This document shows, piece by piece, positions 11,188-24,729 of a DNA stretch of 64,000 nt. This stretch comes from Anagrus nilaparvatae (taxonomy: Eukaryota; Arthropoda; Insecta; Hymenoptera; Mymaridae), in NCBI GenBank assembly GCA_022575985.1, contig JAKSXM010000238.1, positions 10,682,001 to 10,746,000 of the forward strand. The letters are read 5' to 3'. The translations under genes were made by a program, and so were the position numbers. Numbering within the stretch: the first letter of the stretch is position 1; every line of letters starts with the position of its first letter. The notes beneath the pieces were generated by a model. It searched no databases and was not told the origin of the DNA. It saw only the letters and a program-made list of their open reading frames with translations.

Positions 11188-12558
11188 TGACTATAATGAA
11201 CTAAGCAAAATAGTAGAATTTTAAAGCTGCTGATTGCGAATTTGGGGGTCCTGTGAATGGAAAAAGTGTTAAGCACGCTTAATTAAGAAAAAACATACCT
11301 TATTAAGAGTGCCATTTCTATATTCACAAATCATAACAAAATTTTGCCTCCAGTTCGTTATGCAAGTAAAAAATTCTTGAATATTCAAAAATGACCCCTG
11401 CGTTCCTATTATGAACACTTTTATCCTAAGCAATTCCCAAGATTGCTACCTCAAAATACCTCAAAACTTGAAAACCTTGTTAGCAGCAGTTTAAAACCCA
11501 AATCACGATATTTTAAAAACTTTGAAAATCCGTCTGCAAGTTATCCAGGTAAAAAATTATGATACACTATGGTGATAAACTATATTACACTAATGAACTT
11601 GTAAAATGTTAATACGAATTTAAATTTATGAACAAGTTCAATAAATTAATTTTGTAACACACAAACAAGAAGAAACTTTTGGTCCTTTATTACTTTACCA
11701 ACATAACATCGACACAGATTATAAAACAGTAACAAACACAAAATCACGTACACTGATTTGTGTACCTGAGCTTCCTCTCTCGCTCTTTTAATTTCCCAAT
11801 GTATTATTATAGTTTGTATCACAAAGTACAAAACGTTTATCGATCTCGACTCTGGAGAGTAAATCGAGGAAGAGTTTTCGGTAATAGGGTGGTAATTAAT
11901 CGACACGTTCAAAGTTCCGCGTGAGTTACCAATACCATCTGATATTATAGGAAATTTTAACGTCGAAAAGACCACATGCTTCGATATCTCTTCTACTGCT
12001 CGAACGAGTGCTTTTTTGTTGTTTTTCTCTTTATACACAGAAATTAAATACTGCACATGCAATCTATACTTTGTACAAAAAAACTAAAATTACGTTTATT
12101 TTGTTCTTTGTTATCCTCATTTTTTTTGGATCCTTTATGTTGTACAGTTTCATTCATTCAGTCTTTTTTTTGTCGAACCTTTCCTGCACAGGCATCACTT
12201 ATCGGCAAGAAAAATCAGTTTTTATTCGCTCTTTTTCTGATTTATTGGTTTTTGTTTTACTGAGATTTCTTTGCTACATAGAGTTTGTACGTTTAGCTTT
12301 CTTTTTTTAGACGAAAAATAAATTAGGCTTGATTTATAGAAGGTTTTGTTAGAGTATAATGGAGAAAAATGATTCTTAAATTATTAAAGTAATAGACTTG
12401 AGCTTTAAAACTTCTTATAAGATTTATAAAGACTTTTTATAGTAAACCTATAAGTAAAAACAATTACTTTTAACAAAATCCTATCTTTTAAGATTTATTT
12501 TTTAAATATAATTAGTATAAAAAAAATAAATAAGTAAAAATAAAATAAAAATAATAAT
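11188..12558. other. Noncoding stretch with GC-richer patch, no supported gene
   Basis: From 11,190 to about 11,560 the sequence looks like degraded transposon DNA (for example GATTGCGAATTTGGGGGTCC). At 11,646-12,062 a minus-strand frame stays open for about 138 codons and is less AT-rich than its surroundings. However, it contains no ATG anywhere, opens with TTG and matches no family I know. The overlapping plus-strand frame at 12,008-12,310 opens with GTG and is a phenylalanine-rich translation of T runs. An internal exon or a noncoding transcript cannot be excluded for 11,640-12,070. Confidence 0.4.
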
Positions 12559-12965
12559 TTAAGAATACATTTCTCTAAAATATGAAAAATTTATTCCAAT
12601 CTCTTTTAGGTTTCGATAATATTTCATGGAAACCATTGAAAGGGCAAAGTACAAATACACGTTTCGAGTAAAAAACATTATCTGGATTGAAACATATGGA
12701 CTCGTATACAATAAAAGTCCCCTATAGTATATCGTCAATATCCTGTTCAAATTTTTCACATACGTAAATAAGAAAAAATCTGATTTCTTAGCATAATAAT
12801 AAAACTATTCAAATTATAAGAACCAAGGTTCTCCTCAATATGCCATAATTTAGAACGTTTCATGTTAATAAGAAGAACATTTTTTTCTGAAATTTTTATA
12901 AAATTCTCAATAGAACATAAACAGTCGAAAAGACTAATTCTAAGGTTAGTCAATTTTAGCGTCAA
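12559..12965 (-). pseudogene. Possible decayed coding segment (unidentified)
   Basis: Two minus-strand open segments abut here in different frames. The first (12,965-12,756) reads like leucine-rich-repeat protein, with pieces such as LTNLRISLFDCLCSIENF and ISEKNVLLINMKRSKLW. The second (to 12,559) continues with YVSIQIMFFTRNVYLYFALS. Neither begins with ATG, and a frameshift would be needed to join them. The family is not recognised; an old LRR or membrane-protein gene is possible, and so is chance. Confidence 0.2.
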
Positions 12966-15439
12966 AACAGAGTAAACATTTCAAATTTTCGTCCATATAC
13001 TTTATTTGTAGTACCAAACACAAGAATTTTAGTGTATTAAAAATTTATCAACATAACTTGCAGTAAATAAAATATTATTTACTTTTGCTTTCTGAACCTT
13101 AAACTTGAGTTATTAAAAAGGGTGTAAAGTAATGACGTTTGAAATAAATTATGAATGAAAGTTTTTCAGTATAAATATTCGCTGAATAATTTTTATAAGT
13201 TCGAGAGTAACAGCAAATTATATGAAAATTAATTTATTTTTTATTGATTTTAAAAAATTTTTTTAATTTTTTTTTTTTAATCATTTTATTATTAAATTTG
13301 ACAAACTTTTTTTTTAATTTTCTACACTATTATTAAACATTAGAAGATAAAAAATTTATATTTGTCACTTTCTTTATCTTAAAGAGGGCGTCAAAGTATC
13401 GTCTGAAAAAAACGGCTCCCATGATTAGGCCCCTTTAGAAAATCTGAAACAAAAAGAGTTGGTACTAGAAAAAAATTAGCATGAGAACAAAATTTTTTAA
13501 ATTGGCCATTTGGCGGGTATTTAAAAAAATCCATAAAATTATTTCTGGTTTATATTATAAAGATAAAATTCTTCAAAAAAAATTTTAAGAAATGAGATAT
13601 GCCTTATTATCGAAATTACTAAGCAATAGATAAAAATAGAAATATAGATAAAAACTAAATTAAAACTGAAATTTTAATTAATTTTTTTTTTATAAATCGT
13701 ACGCCTTTATTTACAAAAATTGTTATTAATTTTAATTTCAAAATTTTATAAACGTAAAAAATGTTGTTTTTATTAATTTTGTTATCTTGCTTTTTGTAAT
13801 AATAAAAAACAAAAATTTTATATCTTTGTAAATTATATTTATTTTCTAAGCATTACATCACCGTGTATTTAACAAAGAATCCCATAAAATGATAATTATA
13901 GATATAAGAATTTTTTGTTGATAAACTTAAAAATGTTAAAACCAAAAAAGAATTGTTTTTTAAAAATGAGTCATTTTATCTTTTAGGAATTTACTAAAAA
14001 AAATTTCAAGGTTATCAATTTTTCAGATAATTTATCTAGAACAATTATATTTACAGATTAAATAAAGAATATAAATACGAGCTTAAAATTACCTGCCAAT
14101 GCATTCGTTCGACAGTACTAGAACGCATGGAAGACGTAGTGTCTCAAAAGTACCTGAAAGTCTATCCAGGTAATAATTATAATTTTAAAAGTTTACATTT
14201 TTATTAATTTTAAATAAACTATTTTTTATTTTAATTAATTTTTTTAGTGAGAGTTATTCTATATCAAAACAATGCTAGTGGCTTACTTTTTACAATTAAA
14301 AATAAAAATTAACTGCAAGGGTAAGTTTTATTAAAAAATGGTTAATTTTATTAAATATTAATTGTTCTAAAAAATATTTTTTAAATTTCAGAAGTTAAGA
14401 ATCAGAATTTCAAGGAACCATTTTTTTGAATTTAAAATATTCAAAATGCACCATTTATTAAAAGTGATAAGCTTATCAAACTTTGGAATAAAACAGTAAT
14501 ATCGAATAATTCAGTAAAAAATGGACTGGATTGGCTCTTCTTTCCTGCAGGAAAGAAAAGAGTTTAATAAAACCAAAAAAAAGCTGAAAAATGTTTAGTG
14601 TAATTTTTTGTAGCTGCAACGTGGCCTAGAACGTGTCTGTAACCATTCAAATATTTGAAAAAAATCTGTCTCAGTTAAATCATACTATGCACAAAAATTG
14701 GTTTTTAAATTCTTCATTGCTGCTGAATAACTGGACTAATTTGGTTTTTGTGAACAGAATGGAACACGAGAACTAAGACATAATTATGTAAGTTATTTTA
14801 TTTTATCAAAAGATATTTCCTAACAGCCTTAAGGTTTCAAAATATTTAATTTATCGAATGCTTTTATTTAAGTAACTTTTAACTTCTAATATATTTAAAA
14901 AAAATTAATTTCTTAAATTTGTTAATTTACTTTATAATTAATTAAATTTTTAAAAAATTTGGTATAAAAAAATATTTTTATACATAATTCAAAAAATGAT
15001 ACAAAAAAAAAATGATGTAAAACATGACATCATAAAAAAATAAAGTTCACAAATTATTTTCTCAATAATAATTAAAAAATTAATAATATTTAATAAAATT
15101 AAAAAAAATTATTTTTGAAAACAAATATCGACAAAGTTAAAAAATTACATTTCGTTGTTTGAAAGTTGTTGATGTAATTTTCCTATTTTATTTATTTGAT
15201 AATGCTCGTTTCCATGAGTGTTCAAAAAATATATGAATAATAAATTTTATTTAAGGGAAGTGTCTAAGAAATCCCTAAGAATTTAAATTAAAACGTACTT
15301 ATATGTTTTTTGTAAACCTAAATTATATTGATAATTTTGTTAGTACGGACTTGACCACCCATAATTTTAGATAAATAAATTTAAAATTATTAAATTATAG
15401 ATAAATGGGGCTAAATAAATAATAAGTATGTTTTTATAG
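12966..15439. other. AT-rich noncoding stretch with a 20-bp perfect palindrome
   Basis: No gene is supported. Positions 14,538-14,557 form a perfect 20-bp palindrome centred on CTGCAG (arms TTCTTTCCTG). A patch of mixed composition at 13,380-13,500 looks like a transposon remnant, but I found no paired ends. The remainder is long A and T runs. Confidence 0.45.
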
Positions 15440-15553
15440 TCAGGTATTTATCAATAGTTTAATAATTTCAAATTTACTCATAAATTTATTATCTTTACCT
15501 TTGCTGTAATGCTTCATGACTTGTCCCAAGATTTCATGAAAAAATGTTTCGGC

Positions 15554-15611
15554 TTTGCATGCAGTTGTATGCACAAGCGAGCATAGCAAGCGAGTGCAGA
15601 CAGCATGCAAA
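15554..15611. repeat. Imperfect palindrome, TTTGCATGC arms
   Basis: TTTGCATGC at 15,554 pairs with GCATGCAAA ending at 15,611. The inner parts (GTATGCAC / GTGCAGAC) and centre (AAGCGAGCATAGCAAGCGA) are also partly self-complementary. It is GC-richer than the surrounding AT-rich DNA and similar in style to the palindromes at 7571-7763, though not in sequence. It may be a small foldback element or its remnant. The minus-strand frame across it has no recognisable product. Confidence 0.55.
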
Positions 15612-16792
15612 ACTCGAACCCCATATTTTTTCCCGTGATTTAAAACATAGTTTTGCATATAATGGGCAAAGAAACCGTCTCCCTAGGGCAGAAAATAGGC
15701 TTTTTTTTCCCTAGATATGTAAAATATTTTTTCTCCTCTCTTATTATTTATTTCCATTTGATGTAAAATATTTCATCATTTAAACACAGTTAGTTTGTAA
15801 AGATTATTATAATAGAGCTTATTTTATTATTTGATCCATTACTTACTTAATAGTTAACCTTGAATTGAACTAGAACCGATGACTTGTAATTCGGTGGCTT
15901 AATTCCACCTATCATTCAGATATATAAGAATTTTTCTTGACTAAACCATGGTAACCATGATATACTGCTATCTTGACAATTCTTTACCATTTGTTTTTCT
16001 TAATTTAATCAATTCTTGATCATAATTTATAACTTTCAGTATCGGTGAATGACATAATCAAAGCACCCTAGTATGTTTAACTCTCTAATCGCCTAATTTC
16101 TCAGGTCAATAATTAAAAATCTATCGAAATTTTACTCTGAAAATTCTGAAAACTTAAATATTGTTAAGTTTCTTAGTTGATTTATTATAATTATTTCTCC
16201 TTCTTTTAATTCTGGATAATTTCTAATATTAGTAATCAGGCTGTAAACTAATTTCTTAATATTCTTATGAAAATCATTGTTTTGCACATCTGTTAACTTT
16301 CATGATTCAATAATCGATGCCAAACTGTGGTAATTTTGTAACTATCAGGTTTTTAAGCTGATTTGCACAAATTTAATCTAGTTTTAGGAAGAGTGTCCAG
16401 TTCTTCCAGGGCTGTTAATTAGCTGGGTTTCAGAAAAAGGTACTCAAAATAGTGTATTGAATTACCTTTAAAGAAGAAATAATTAATTTACTTACTTTTA
16501 TTTTCTTGTCAAGTGAGAGTCCAAAAACTTAAAAATTTGTTGGTTTTGAAAAATAAAAATTCGAAGTCGATTAAAATTTATTTTTGAATTTAGATTTATT
16601 TGAATTTTTAACACTTTACAATTTTTAAAGTTAAGTGAGACAAAGCTAAATTTCTAACACTTTAATTTTAAATTTAAAAATAATTTCAAAAAATAAGTTC
16701 AAAAAGTTCAAAAGTTATGTTAACGCGTAAACCGGTGCTTGATGGTACTTCCAGAAGTGCCGCTCTAGTCAAAAACTCCAGTATTTATACAC
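15612..16792. other. AT-rich noncoding stretch
   Basis: No gene or paired repeat is supported. The last 8 bases (16,785-16,792, TTATACAC) are the left target-site duplication of the element that follows. Confidence 0.4.
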
Positions 16793-17465
16793 TAGAGTGG
16801 ACCTAAAATTAGAGTTTTGAGAAAAACTTTGCTCCCCGGTTTTTTTTGTGAAGTTTTGGTCATAAAAAGTCCCCAGCTCCAAGGATTTTGATTATGCTTT
16901 GCAAAAACACGTGCCTGTAAGCACCTCAATTTTCCCATTTAAATAACATGGGAATTTTGACTTTTCAGTTTTCTCACTACCAAACAGATAGAAAATGATG
17001 TTTAGACATATAAAAACTGATCCCTAAAGTTGTAGAAGTCCCGGAATACTTTGTTTTATCAAAATAAAATTTTTTAAAATCGCAATCTTCCCATTTAAAA
17101 TACATTGTTTTTTATTTATAATGTATTTTAAATGAGAAAATTTCGATTTTTAAAAATTTTATTTTGATAAAACAAAGTGTTCGGGACTTCTACAACTTTA
17201 GGAATCAGTTTTTATATGTCTAAACATCATTTTCTATCTGTTTGGTAGTGTTTAAAAAAATTTTTTCAGCACATTAAAAATTAGAAAACTGAAAAGTCAA
17301 AATTCCCATGTTATTTAAATGGGAAAATTGAGGTGCTTATAGGCACGTGTTTTTGCAAAGCAAAATCAAAATCCTTGGAGCTGGGGACTTTTTATGACCA
17401 AAACTTCACAAAAAAAACCCAGGGAGCAAAGTTTTTCTCAAAACTCTAATTTTAGGTCCACTCTA
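16793..17465. mobile_element. hAT-like non-autonomous element with 8-bp target-site duplication
   Basis: The terminal inverted repeats begin TAGAGTGGACCTAAAATTAG and extend as long arms of about 290-320 bp to a short AT-rich centre near 17,100-17,130. The perfect 8-bp duplication TTATACAC flanks it at 16,785-16,792 and 17,466-17,473. An 8-bp duplication with TIRs starting TAGAG fits the hAT superfamily. The right arm carries an extra block of about 33 bp (near 17,250-17,285) absent from the left. No open frame, so it must have relied on a hAT transposase encoded elsewhere. Confidence 0.85.
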
Positions 17466-17484
17466 TTATACACCCGAAATCTCC

Positions 17485-17537
17485 GATAAGACCATCTTCC
17501 CCTCCTGATAAAATCAAGAGTGGGTGAGGGCCTTATC
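17485..17537. repeat. Hairpin, GATAAG...CTTATC
   Basis: GATAAGACCATCTTCCCCTC and GAGTGGGTGAGGGCCTTATC are inverted copies with four mismatches or wobbles, separated by about 13 bases. It lies just outside the hAT-like element. Origin unknown; it may be a remnant of another element. Confidence 0.5.
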
Positions 17538-17790
17538 AAAAATAATAGACTTAGAGCTTGTCTATGGGGGGAGCACGCATAGATCGGATGATGTTTTCTT
17601 ATCACCGAGCGACAAAAACGTGATATTTCAAAATAAGGAGTGTTTCACTCGATTATGCAAATTAGTTGTTTAATTTAATTTTTGAACTTAATTTTCCAGA
17701 AATAAATTACTTTAAAGCCCTTTTTCTTTTGACTAAGCTAATTATGAGCTTTTTATGTGATTTATTTATGAAAATAAAACTTAAAAATTT

Positions 17791-18120
17791 ATGATAAATT
17801 TGAATATAAATTTGCCTACACGGGAAGACTTACGTGTAGTTAATTTTGATATACACGGAAAAAGAAACTCGAGAAAAAATTTTTTTTTTTTGAAAGGGTT
17901 GAGAACGTTACAATTTATAGAAATAAATAATCGACTATATTTTTTATCGGATTTATTTATTTTTTTTGGCTCTGAAAAAATTAAAATAAATTTTAATAAT
18001 TTAACTATGGCTGTTCAGTACACGACTTACTATTTCCAAAATAAGTTTATGGGTCATTATGTGAATTTGGATAACACTTTTATCAGAAACATGTACAATT
18101 ATAAATGTATCCTTTACTGA
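17791..18120 (+). CDS. Hypothetical open frame, 109 residues
   Basis: It starts with ATG (MINLNINLPTREDLRVVNF) and stays open for 109 codons, to TGA. The composition is less like translated poly(A/T) than other frames here, with a plausible mix of charged and aromatic residues in NNLTMAVQYTTYYFQNKFMG. After the stop, a different frame stays open a further 50 or so codons (MYPLLKYDKHVKAVYEPNSD), so the frame shown may be an exon or a frameshifted relic of something longer. I recognise no domain. There is no visible promoter, intron signal or neighbour that suggests a role. Confidence 0.3.
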   Translation: MINLNINLPTREDLRVVNFDIHGKRNSRKNFFFLKGLRTLQFIEINNRLYFLSDLFIFFGSEKIKINFNNLTMAVQYTTYYFQNKFMGHYVNLDNTFIRNMYNYKCILY

Positions 18121-19274
<1,154 letters not shown>

Positions 19275-19489
19275 AAATCACCTAAAACAGCTGGAAACAA
19301 CTCCAAAGCTAAATTAAACCAATTTTGGTTCATTTTTAAAATAACAAAATCAGTCTCGTTTTTAATGATTTTGTTTATTACTAATTTTTTTACAGATTTT
19401 TTTATTATTTACTTTAATTTTACATATTTTGAAGTATTATCATTCTGTTAATTCACAACTGATAACAAATGACCACAATGTCATCCATT
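19275..19489. other. Intergenic AT-rich sequence
   Basis: Sequence between the plus-strand zinc-finger relic and the minus-strand F-box/LRR relic. No feature seen. Confidence 0.4.
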
Positions 19490-20550
19490 ATCCATTAATT
19501 TAATATTTATTGTTAGGGATTCGATATGGACTAATTTATTGAAAAATTCTGATTCAAAAGAAAAACACTTAAAAGTTTTTAAAGATAATTCTTTTAAATT
19601 CCAACATTTTGACACCCCATTCGAAATATCAATTAAAATTTCGTCATTTAATAAGTTTGTTTTAATACATAATGACTTTAAATTTTTAAAACGATATAAA
19701 TTTTAAAAAAATTCACTTTCTTCTCGATTTTCTACATCTTTATCGTCTGTTCTAATTTCTTCGAGTTTATCGATTGATAAAAGAACGTCGATCAAGTTTT
19801 CTTGAATTTTATTTCAATTAATTTTACGCAATTGGTTTTGTCTGTTAATTAATTTGCTAAATTTTTCTTTATCTAATCGAATATTAGAATCCAAAATATG
19901 TTTTAATTTAAATTCGGTAAGTTTCTCGATGTTTCCAATATTTAATGCATCAATTACAAAATTAAGGTTTTCTATTGGTAATTCTAGTACTTTAATATTT
20001 TTTTAAAGTGTCAAAAAATTATTAATATTTCTGCTTAATCAAACTCAGCATAATACAAAATGAATACTTCTATTGAATTAGCATCTAGTTTTAATAAACT
20101 CGAATAACTAAGCCCTAACCATTTGAAAGAAACAACTTTAAAATTTTTATTTTCTTGAAATAACGCTTCTAATTTTTTATCGGAAACTCTAATTTCCACA
20201 ATTTCTTTCAGATTTTTTAGATCAACCGACTTATTTATGAAATCTTCCCAAAGTTTTATTTGTAAGTATTTTTTAAATAGCATCTCAACGTTAGTCCAGA
20301 TTTTTATTGTAGAATAACAAGTTAAGACTATCTTCATTGATTACTGTTCTTGATGAATATTTGTCATTGGTTTTTAGAAATCTTAAAATTAAGCCAAATA
20401 TTAAGTTATTACCTTCAAGTAAATGCAGGCTTAAATCAAGTTCTTGAATGAATTTACTGGATTTACTTAAAGTAGTATAAACCATTCTTTGGTAAACTAA
20501 CGCATTCCTCAGCTATTGTCACGAGGTGGTGAATTATTAACTCTATTAAC
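19490..20550 (-). pseudogene. Decayed F-box/LRR-like gene
   Basis: On the minus strand, LRR-like protein can be followed across almost 1 kb, but only by changing frame and passing stops. One open piece is 20,485-20,291 (FIQELDLSLHLLEGNNL). The next is 20,337-20,035, where ALFQENKNFKVVSFKWLGL and KLDANSIEVFIL align with the AIFLKNKNLKSL... and SLPFNSMESVDL blocks of the intact gene at 4902. Beyond 20,035 it continues with VLELPIENLNFVIDALNI, then a TGA near 19,814-19,816 and a TAA near 19,703, and ends with WNLKELSLKTFKCFSFES. Upstream of 20,485 another frame reads ELIELIIHHL, possibly the F-box remnant. It is an old member of the same family, more diverged than the copy at 6829-7342. Confidence 0.7.
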
Positions 20551-21388
20551 TCCTTTTCTTGTTATAAAACTCCTTTTATTCTCTCTTGATTCAATTTTAC
20601 ATGTATAATTACATTAGTAAAAAATATGTTGTAAATTATACAGTTTAATATTTCTTATTTAATTAATTTAAATAACTTTACACTTTACAATATTTGATTT
20701 TTAGTGTCTTAATATCGGACCGAATCATCAGTCACTTCTTTCCATTTTCTTCAGACTAATTGTAATTCATATTTTTCTATTGGAGAAAAATAATTTAAAA
20801 TATAAATCAATCAATGTTGATTTAATAAATTAATAAGGTGATGATTTTCCCTTTTATTCTGAGTTTTTTATTGCCTTTTTTATTGCGTTCTGCAAAATAA
20901 AAATTGTTTATTTATAATTTCATATTATATAATAAAATAATTTAATTATAAACTCACTTGAATTTTTTTGAATAAAATTTGAGCATCTATGTCTATGATA
21001 TGTGCCAAGATGGAAAACTAATTTTTTTCTCGGGTATGCCGAGTAGGTGAATTCCGCGGGGTAAAGCCTAAAAAATTCTTTCCATGATTATAATTATGAT
21101 TTCTTGTTTTTAAACTTTCGACATTCCAATTTTTGTATTTTGATAGACAATAGATTCTAATTTCTAATATCTACAAATATATAAATAAAAAAATAAAAAT
21201 TAAAGTCACCCAAAAATTTCAATTTCTTAAATTATTATTAAAAATTTAAAAAAATAATTAATAAGTATTTAAAATTAAAAAAATTGCTAAATCCCATCAC
21301 ATAATTATTTTAAAAGCAATATTTATAAAAAAAAAAAATATTTAAAATAATTTTTAAAATATACAAAATTAACTTTACTGATTAATTG
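20551..21388. other. AT-rich noncoding stretch
   Basis: No gene is supported. A short patch at about 21,025-21,075 (CTCGGGTATGCCGAG, CCGCGGGG) is GC-richer and weakly palindromic. Everything else is AT-rich with long A runs. Confidence 0.4.
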
Positions 21389-21730
21389 AGTTTACCATTA
21401 AAATCAGGTGAATCTAAATATGCGAATAAAAGTTACTTAAAAGAAGCATTCAGTTAATTAAAAAAATTGACATCTTATCAGATTATGAAACAATTTCTTT
21501 TGGAAATATCATTTGGTCAAAATAAAATAACTTAATTTTAAGTCTTAAAAAGTGTCCATCAACGTATTAATTTTAATTTTTCTAGTTATTTAGCATCTAT
21601 GAAAAAATTTAAAAACAATTTAATTGAATAATCTGAAAGCTGAAATAAGAGATTTAATAAAAATGAAATAGAAAATTTTAATAATTTTTATGGTTAGAAA
21701 GAAAATTTGAAAAACTGCAGTTCATGTTAG
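21389..21730 (+). pseudogene. F-box/LRR gene fragment on the opposite strand
   Basis: Plus-strand translation gives SLPLKS, then SKYANKSYLKEAFS, LLEISFGQNKI, NFSSYLASMKKFKN and, after a break, NEIENFNNFYG. In the same order these match SLPFNS, PKYTKKNYSYLKEAFSKL, ILDEISFDQNKI, EFSTYFGAFQNLKT and NSIEKFGYAFGKSYE of the intact gene at 4902, covering about its middle third. Several in-frame stops (after AFS, after NKIT, after FYG) and small deletions show it is dead. No F-box or C-terminal LRR part is present. It lies in inverted orientation to the rest of the cluster. Confidence 0.75.
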
Positions 21731-24727
21731 GCTAAAAAAATTATAAGTAATGCTATTTTACTAGAATTTTAAATTTTTGATTGATGGTACAATAAAATGT
21801 ATTGCATTTATTCTCTTCGACAAATCTTTTGCAGCTTAGTTCCTTTTATTGAACTGAAATTTTCAAAATAGTGTCTAATTAATTGTAAAATAAATATTGT
21901 AAATAATAAAAATCAAGATAAAAAAATGTAAAAAAATTATAATTTTTAGTAAAAAAAATAAATAAATTTTTCAATAATTTAAAAAAATTTATTATTTTAT
22001 TTAAATTCATCGTAAAACGTTAAACCCCTTCATTTTAATCCATGTTATTATTACAAAATATACTAAATTTTCAAGAATTTAATTTTCAAGTATTATTTTT
22101 TTCAAGCTTTTGACTATTTGAAGCATAAAAATATTACATAAAAATATAAGCGGATTTGTATGTTTTCACTTATGCAATCATAGTTTTTTAATCATATTTT
22201 TGCTCTAATGATATTTTGATATAACTGAAATAGTTTCCTGTGAATTAAATCAAAAATATTAAAATTTAATGATTTTAGTTTAAATTTATTCCATAAAATA
22301 AATTACGAATATTAAACTTTAAATTAAATTCAATAATTGATATTAAAAATAATATGAATTTTAATCAGGGTTTTATTGCTGCAAAAATTGGCGAGTGCCG
22401 ATAAGGCTTAGAAGAAAATGATGGTAAGGCACGAGTATCTAAGGGTAATTGTTTCATTGTGTACTTGAGGTTATTTCGTTTTCCATTTATTTTATGCATA
22501 ATAAAAAATATAATAATAGTTCTGACTTGTGTGAAAAGCTCCCTATGCTGTAGCAAATAAATTGCCTTTTTCCATTGGCAAATAAAATGGAAGGGATTTT
22601 TTTATTGAAACTTTTGACTTACGAGAGGATAGTTTAAGGTTGTATTTACACATCCTAGTATCCTTTTATCTCTCTGTGTAAAGAAAACTGAATCTGTTTC
22701 GTTTTAAATTCATCAAAGTAAATTAATCAGTTTAGCCGGAGTTTTGAAATATTTAAGGAAAAAGACAAATTTTAAGAGACGTTTTACAAAATTTTGCCTG
22801 TCTTTTAAAATTTTAATTAATTTAATTTTTGATACAAAGGGCTCTCAAATCCAAAATGTTTAATTTTAATTTATATTTTTTGTAAATAAAAGGAGAATTT
22901 TTTTGTGATTTTTATCTTTTGATATTATTAAAACAGAAATTAAATTGAAAATTATACGAATTGATTAAACCTTTTTTTAGGTTCTTAAAAAATTTTATCT
23001 TATCTTTAACTTTCACTGTCTGCGAAAGGGAGAAGAAACGAAAGTGAAGATAAAATATGATAAATGTTTTAATAAAAAAAAGCAATTAATAAAGACTAAA
23101 AAGCGTTTGAACAATGAAACTTATGAAGCATAAAAACTCTGTATTGATTCGGTTCAGCTCGCAGTTTTTATTAAAAAATGTGAATTTAAATTGTTTATCC
23201 TTCTAAAAAAATGTTTTTTTATTTTAGCCGATAATAGTTTTTGCATATGCAGATTTATTCAAATATAAAAAAACAATTTGCCTAAAAATAAATAAAAATA
23301 ATTTTCCCTTTCAGAAATGATTAATTGCAGCAATAAATAATTTCACTCTTCTTGTACATAAATTACTTCCTCATAAATTCATTACCGATAGCCAAATATA
23401 AATCAATGATTTAGCAAGCAAGGAGTCTCGAATAAAGAGCAGAAAAAAGATAAGATTTTTTTGTACATTAAGAAAAATAAAGTGAGTCTTGGATACGATA
23501 ACATATCTAAAAGCACTTTTTTCTCGAGGACGTTTCCCCTTATTTTTATAATAATCTCCAGTTACTCGTACAGATTGCCTCTGAGTAGGTAATTTCATCG
23601 TCCGATAAGAGTAAGAAAAAAAAGTTTGTACATTGAAACTTATTCTTTGGGGACTATAAACTAAAATATTTCAACCAAAAAAGTGCTCTTTACCTCGCTA
23701 TCTTTCTTTTTCCTGTCTATAAACTCTAATTCATAATTAATTGCGGGTTCTTAATGACAATAAGTTTTCATTGAGTTAATCGAATAAAAAATTGAATTTC
23801 ATTATCCAAACTAATTATATGAAAATTCCTGGCGATCCTGTATGCAAATTCAACAGTTTTAGCCTTTGGTACGCGTTTGTATTCTCTTAGATAGGTAAAC
23901 TTTTGGTCAAAGCATTTCCTATACCTAATGCTTTTTGATACAAAAACCTTTGCTCTGCATAATTTTACATTCTACTTGATGTTATTTTGATGAATACATT
24001 AAATATTTGTTATGTACATGTTAGCAAAATAGCTTTAAAAAAGAGCATCCCGGAATATTAGGGGGAAATCTGCACCAGAATGATATCTAAAAAACCTTTT
24101 ACAAATTGTTTATACATAAAAAAATAATAAGTTCCCCGTTGAAATTTTGCCCCCAACTGCACTTCATGGAGCAGGAGGGGGCAAATACGTGTTTTTTTCT
24201 CATTTTTTAACATCCTTCATATCCTCAGTTTACCTGAATGGGCCTCCTGGTCCTACATGCTATATAAGGACTTTTTAGGCTTCTAAATAGCGCTGCTACC
24301 TTGTAAGTAAACCAAAAACCTTCTGGTTGGTCTCATTTTTTAAAAATATTTATCACCTTTTGACCCCCGTAAACCGCATTTTTTTATCAGTAATTCTCTT
24401 ACCGTTATAGTCAGTAAACCTAATGAACACATTTGGCCAAAAATGACCAATTTTTAAATTGCTGCAAAAATTGTTATTTTTGACTAAAATGGGTTTTATA
24501 GATCTCAGAAATTTCTTACATGCTCCTAATTGTTTTTTTTTTTATTTATTTTTAGTAATTTTCCATTAGTTGTGTTTTTAAATTAAAAAAAAAAAAAACA
24601 AAGTTTTAGTCTTAGCTGTCTTTTAACAAAAATTGAGGTCAACAAAATTTGTCTTGAAAAAATTTTTCTCAATATCAGGTAGAGCTTCGCGTTATAATTT
24701 AAATGTTTTATAAAATACCCTTATAAA
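21731..24727. other. AT-rich noncoding stretch
   Basis: No supportable gene. A minus-strand frame at 23,371-23,598 begins with ATG and reads MKLPTQRQSVRVTGDYYKNK before becoming phenylalanine/isoleucine-rich; I recognise nothing in it. Another at 22,365-22,556 is similarly anonymous. At 24,040-24,460 a less AT-rich patch (for example GCAGGAGGGGGCAAATACG, GGGCCTCCTGGTCC) looks like transposon or unique sequence of unknown origin, without paired ends that I can find. Confidence 0.4.
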
Positions 24728-24729
24728 TA

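Noticed and set aside
11646..12062. Minus-strand open frame of about 138 codons in a GC-richer patch
   Set aside because: It opens with TTG, contains no ATG at all, has no recognised domain and has no convincing flanking splice pair. I kept it only as a remark under the noncoding stretch.
12008..12310. Plus-strand frame of 100 codons with hydrophobic segments
   Set aside because: It opens with GTG and is rich in phenylalanine and leucine because it translates T runs. The apparent membrane segments are a compositional effect.
15860..15915. tRNA-like look of AACCGATGACTTGTAATTCGG
   Set aside because: I could not form acceptor, D and T stems together; only a short local stem exists.
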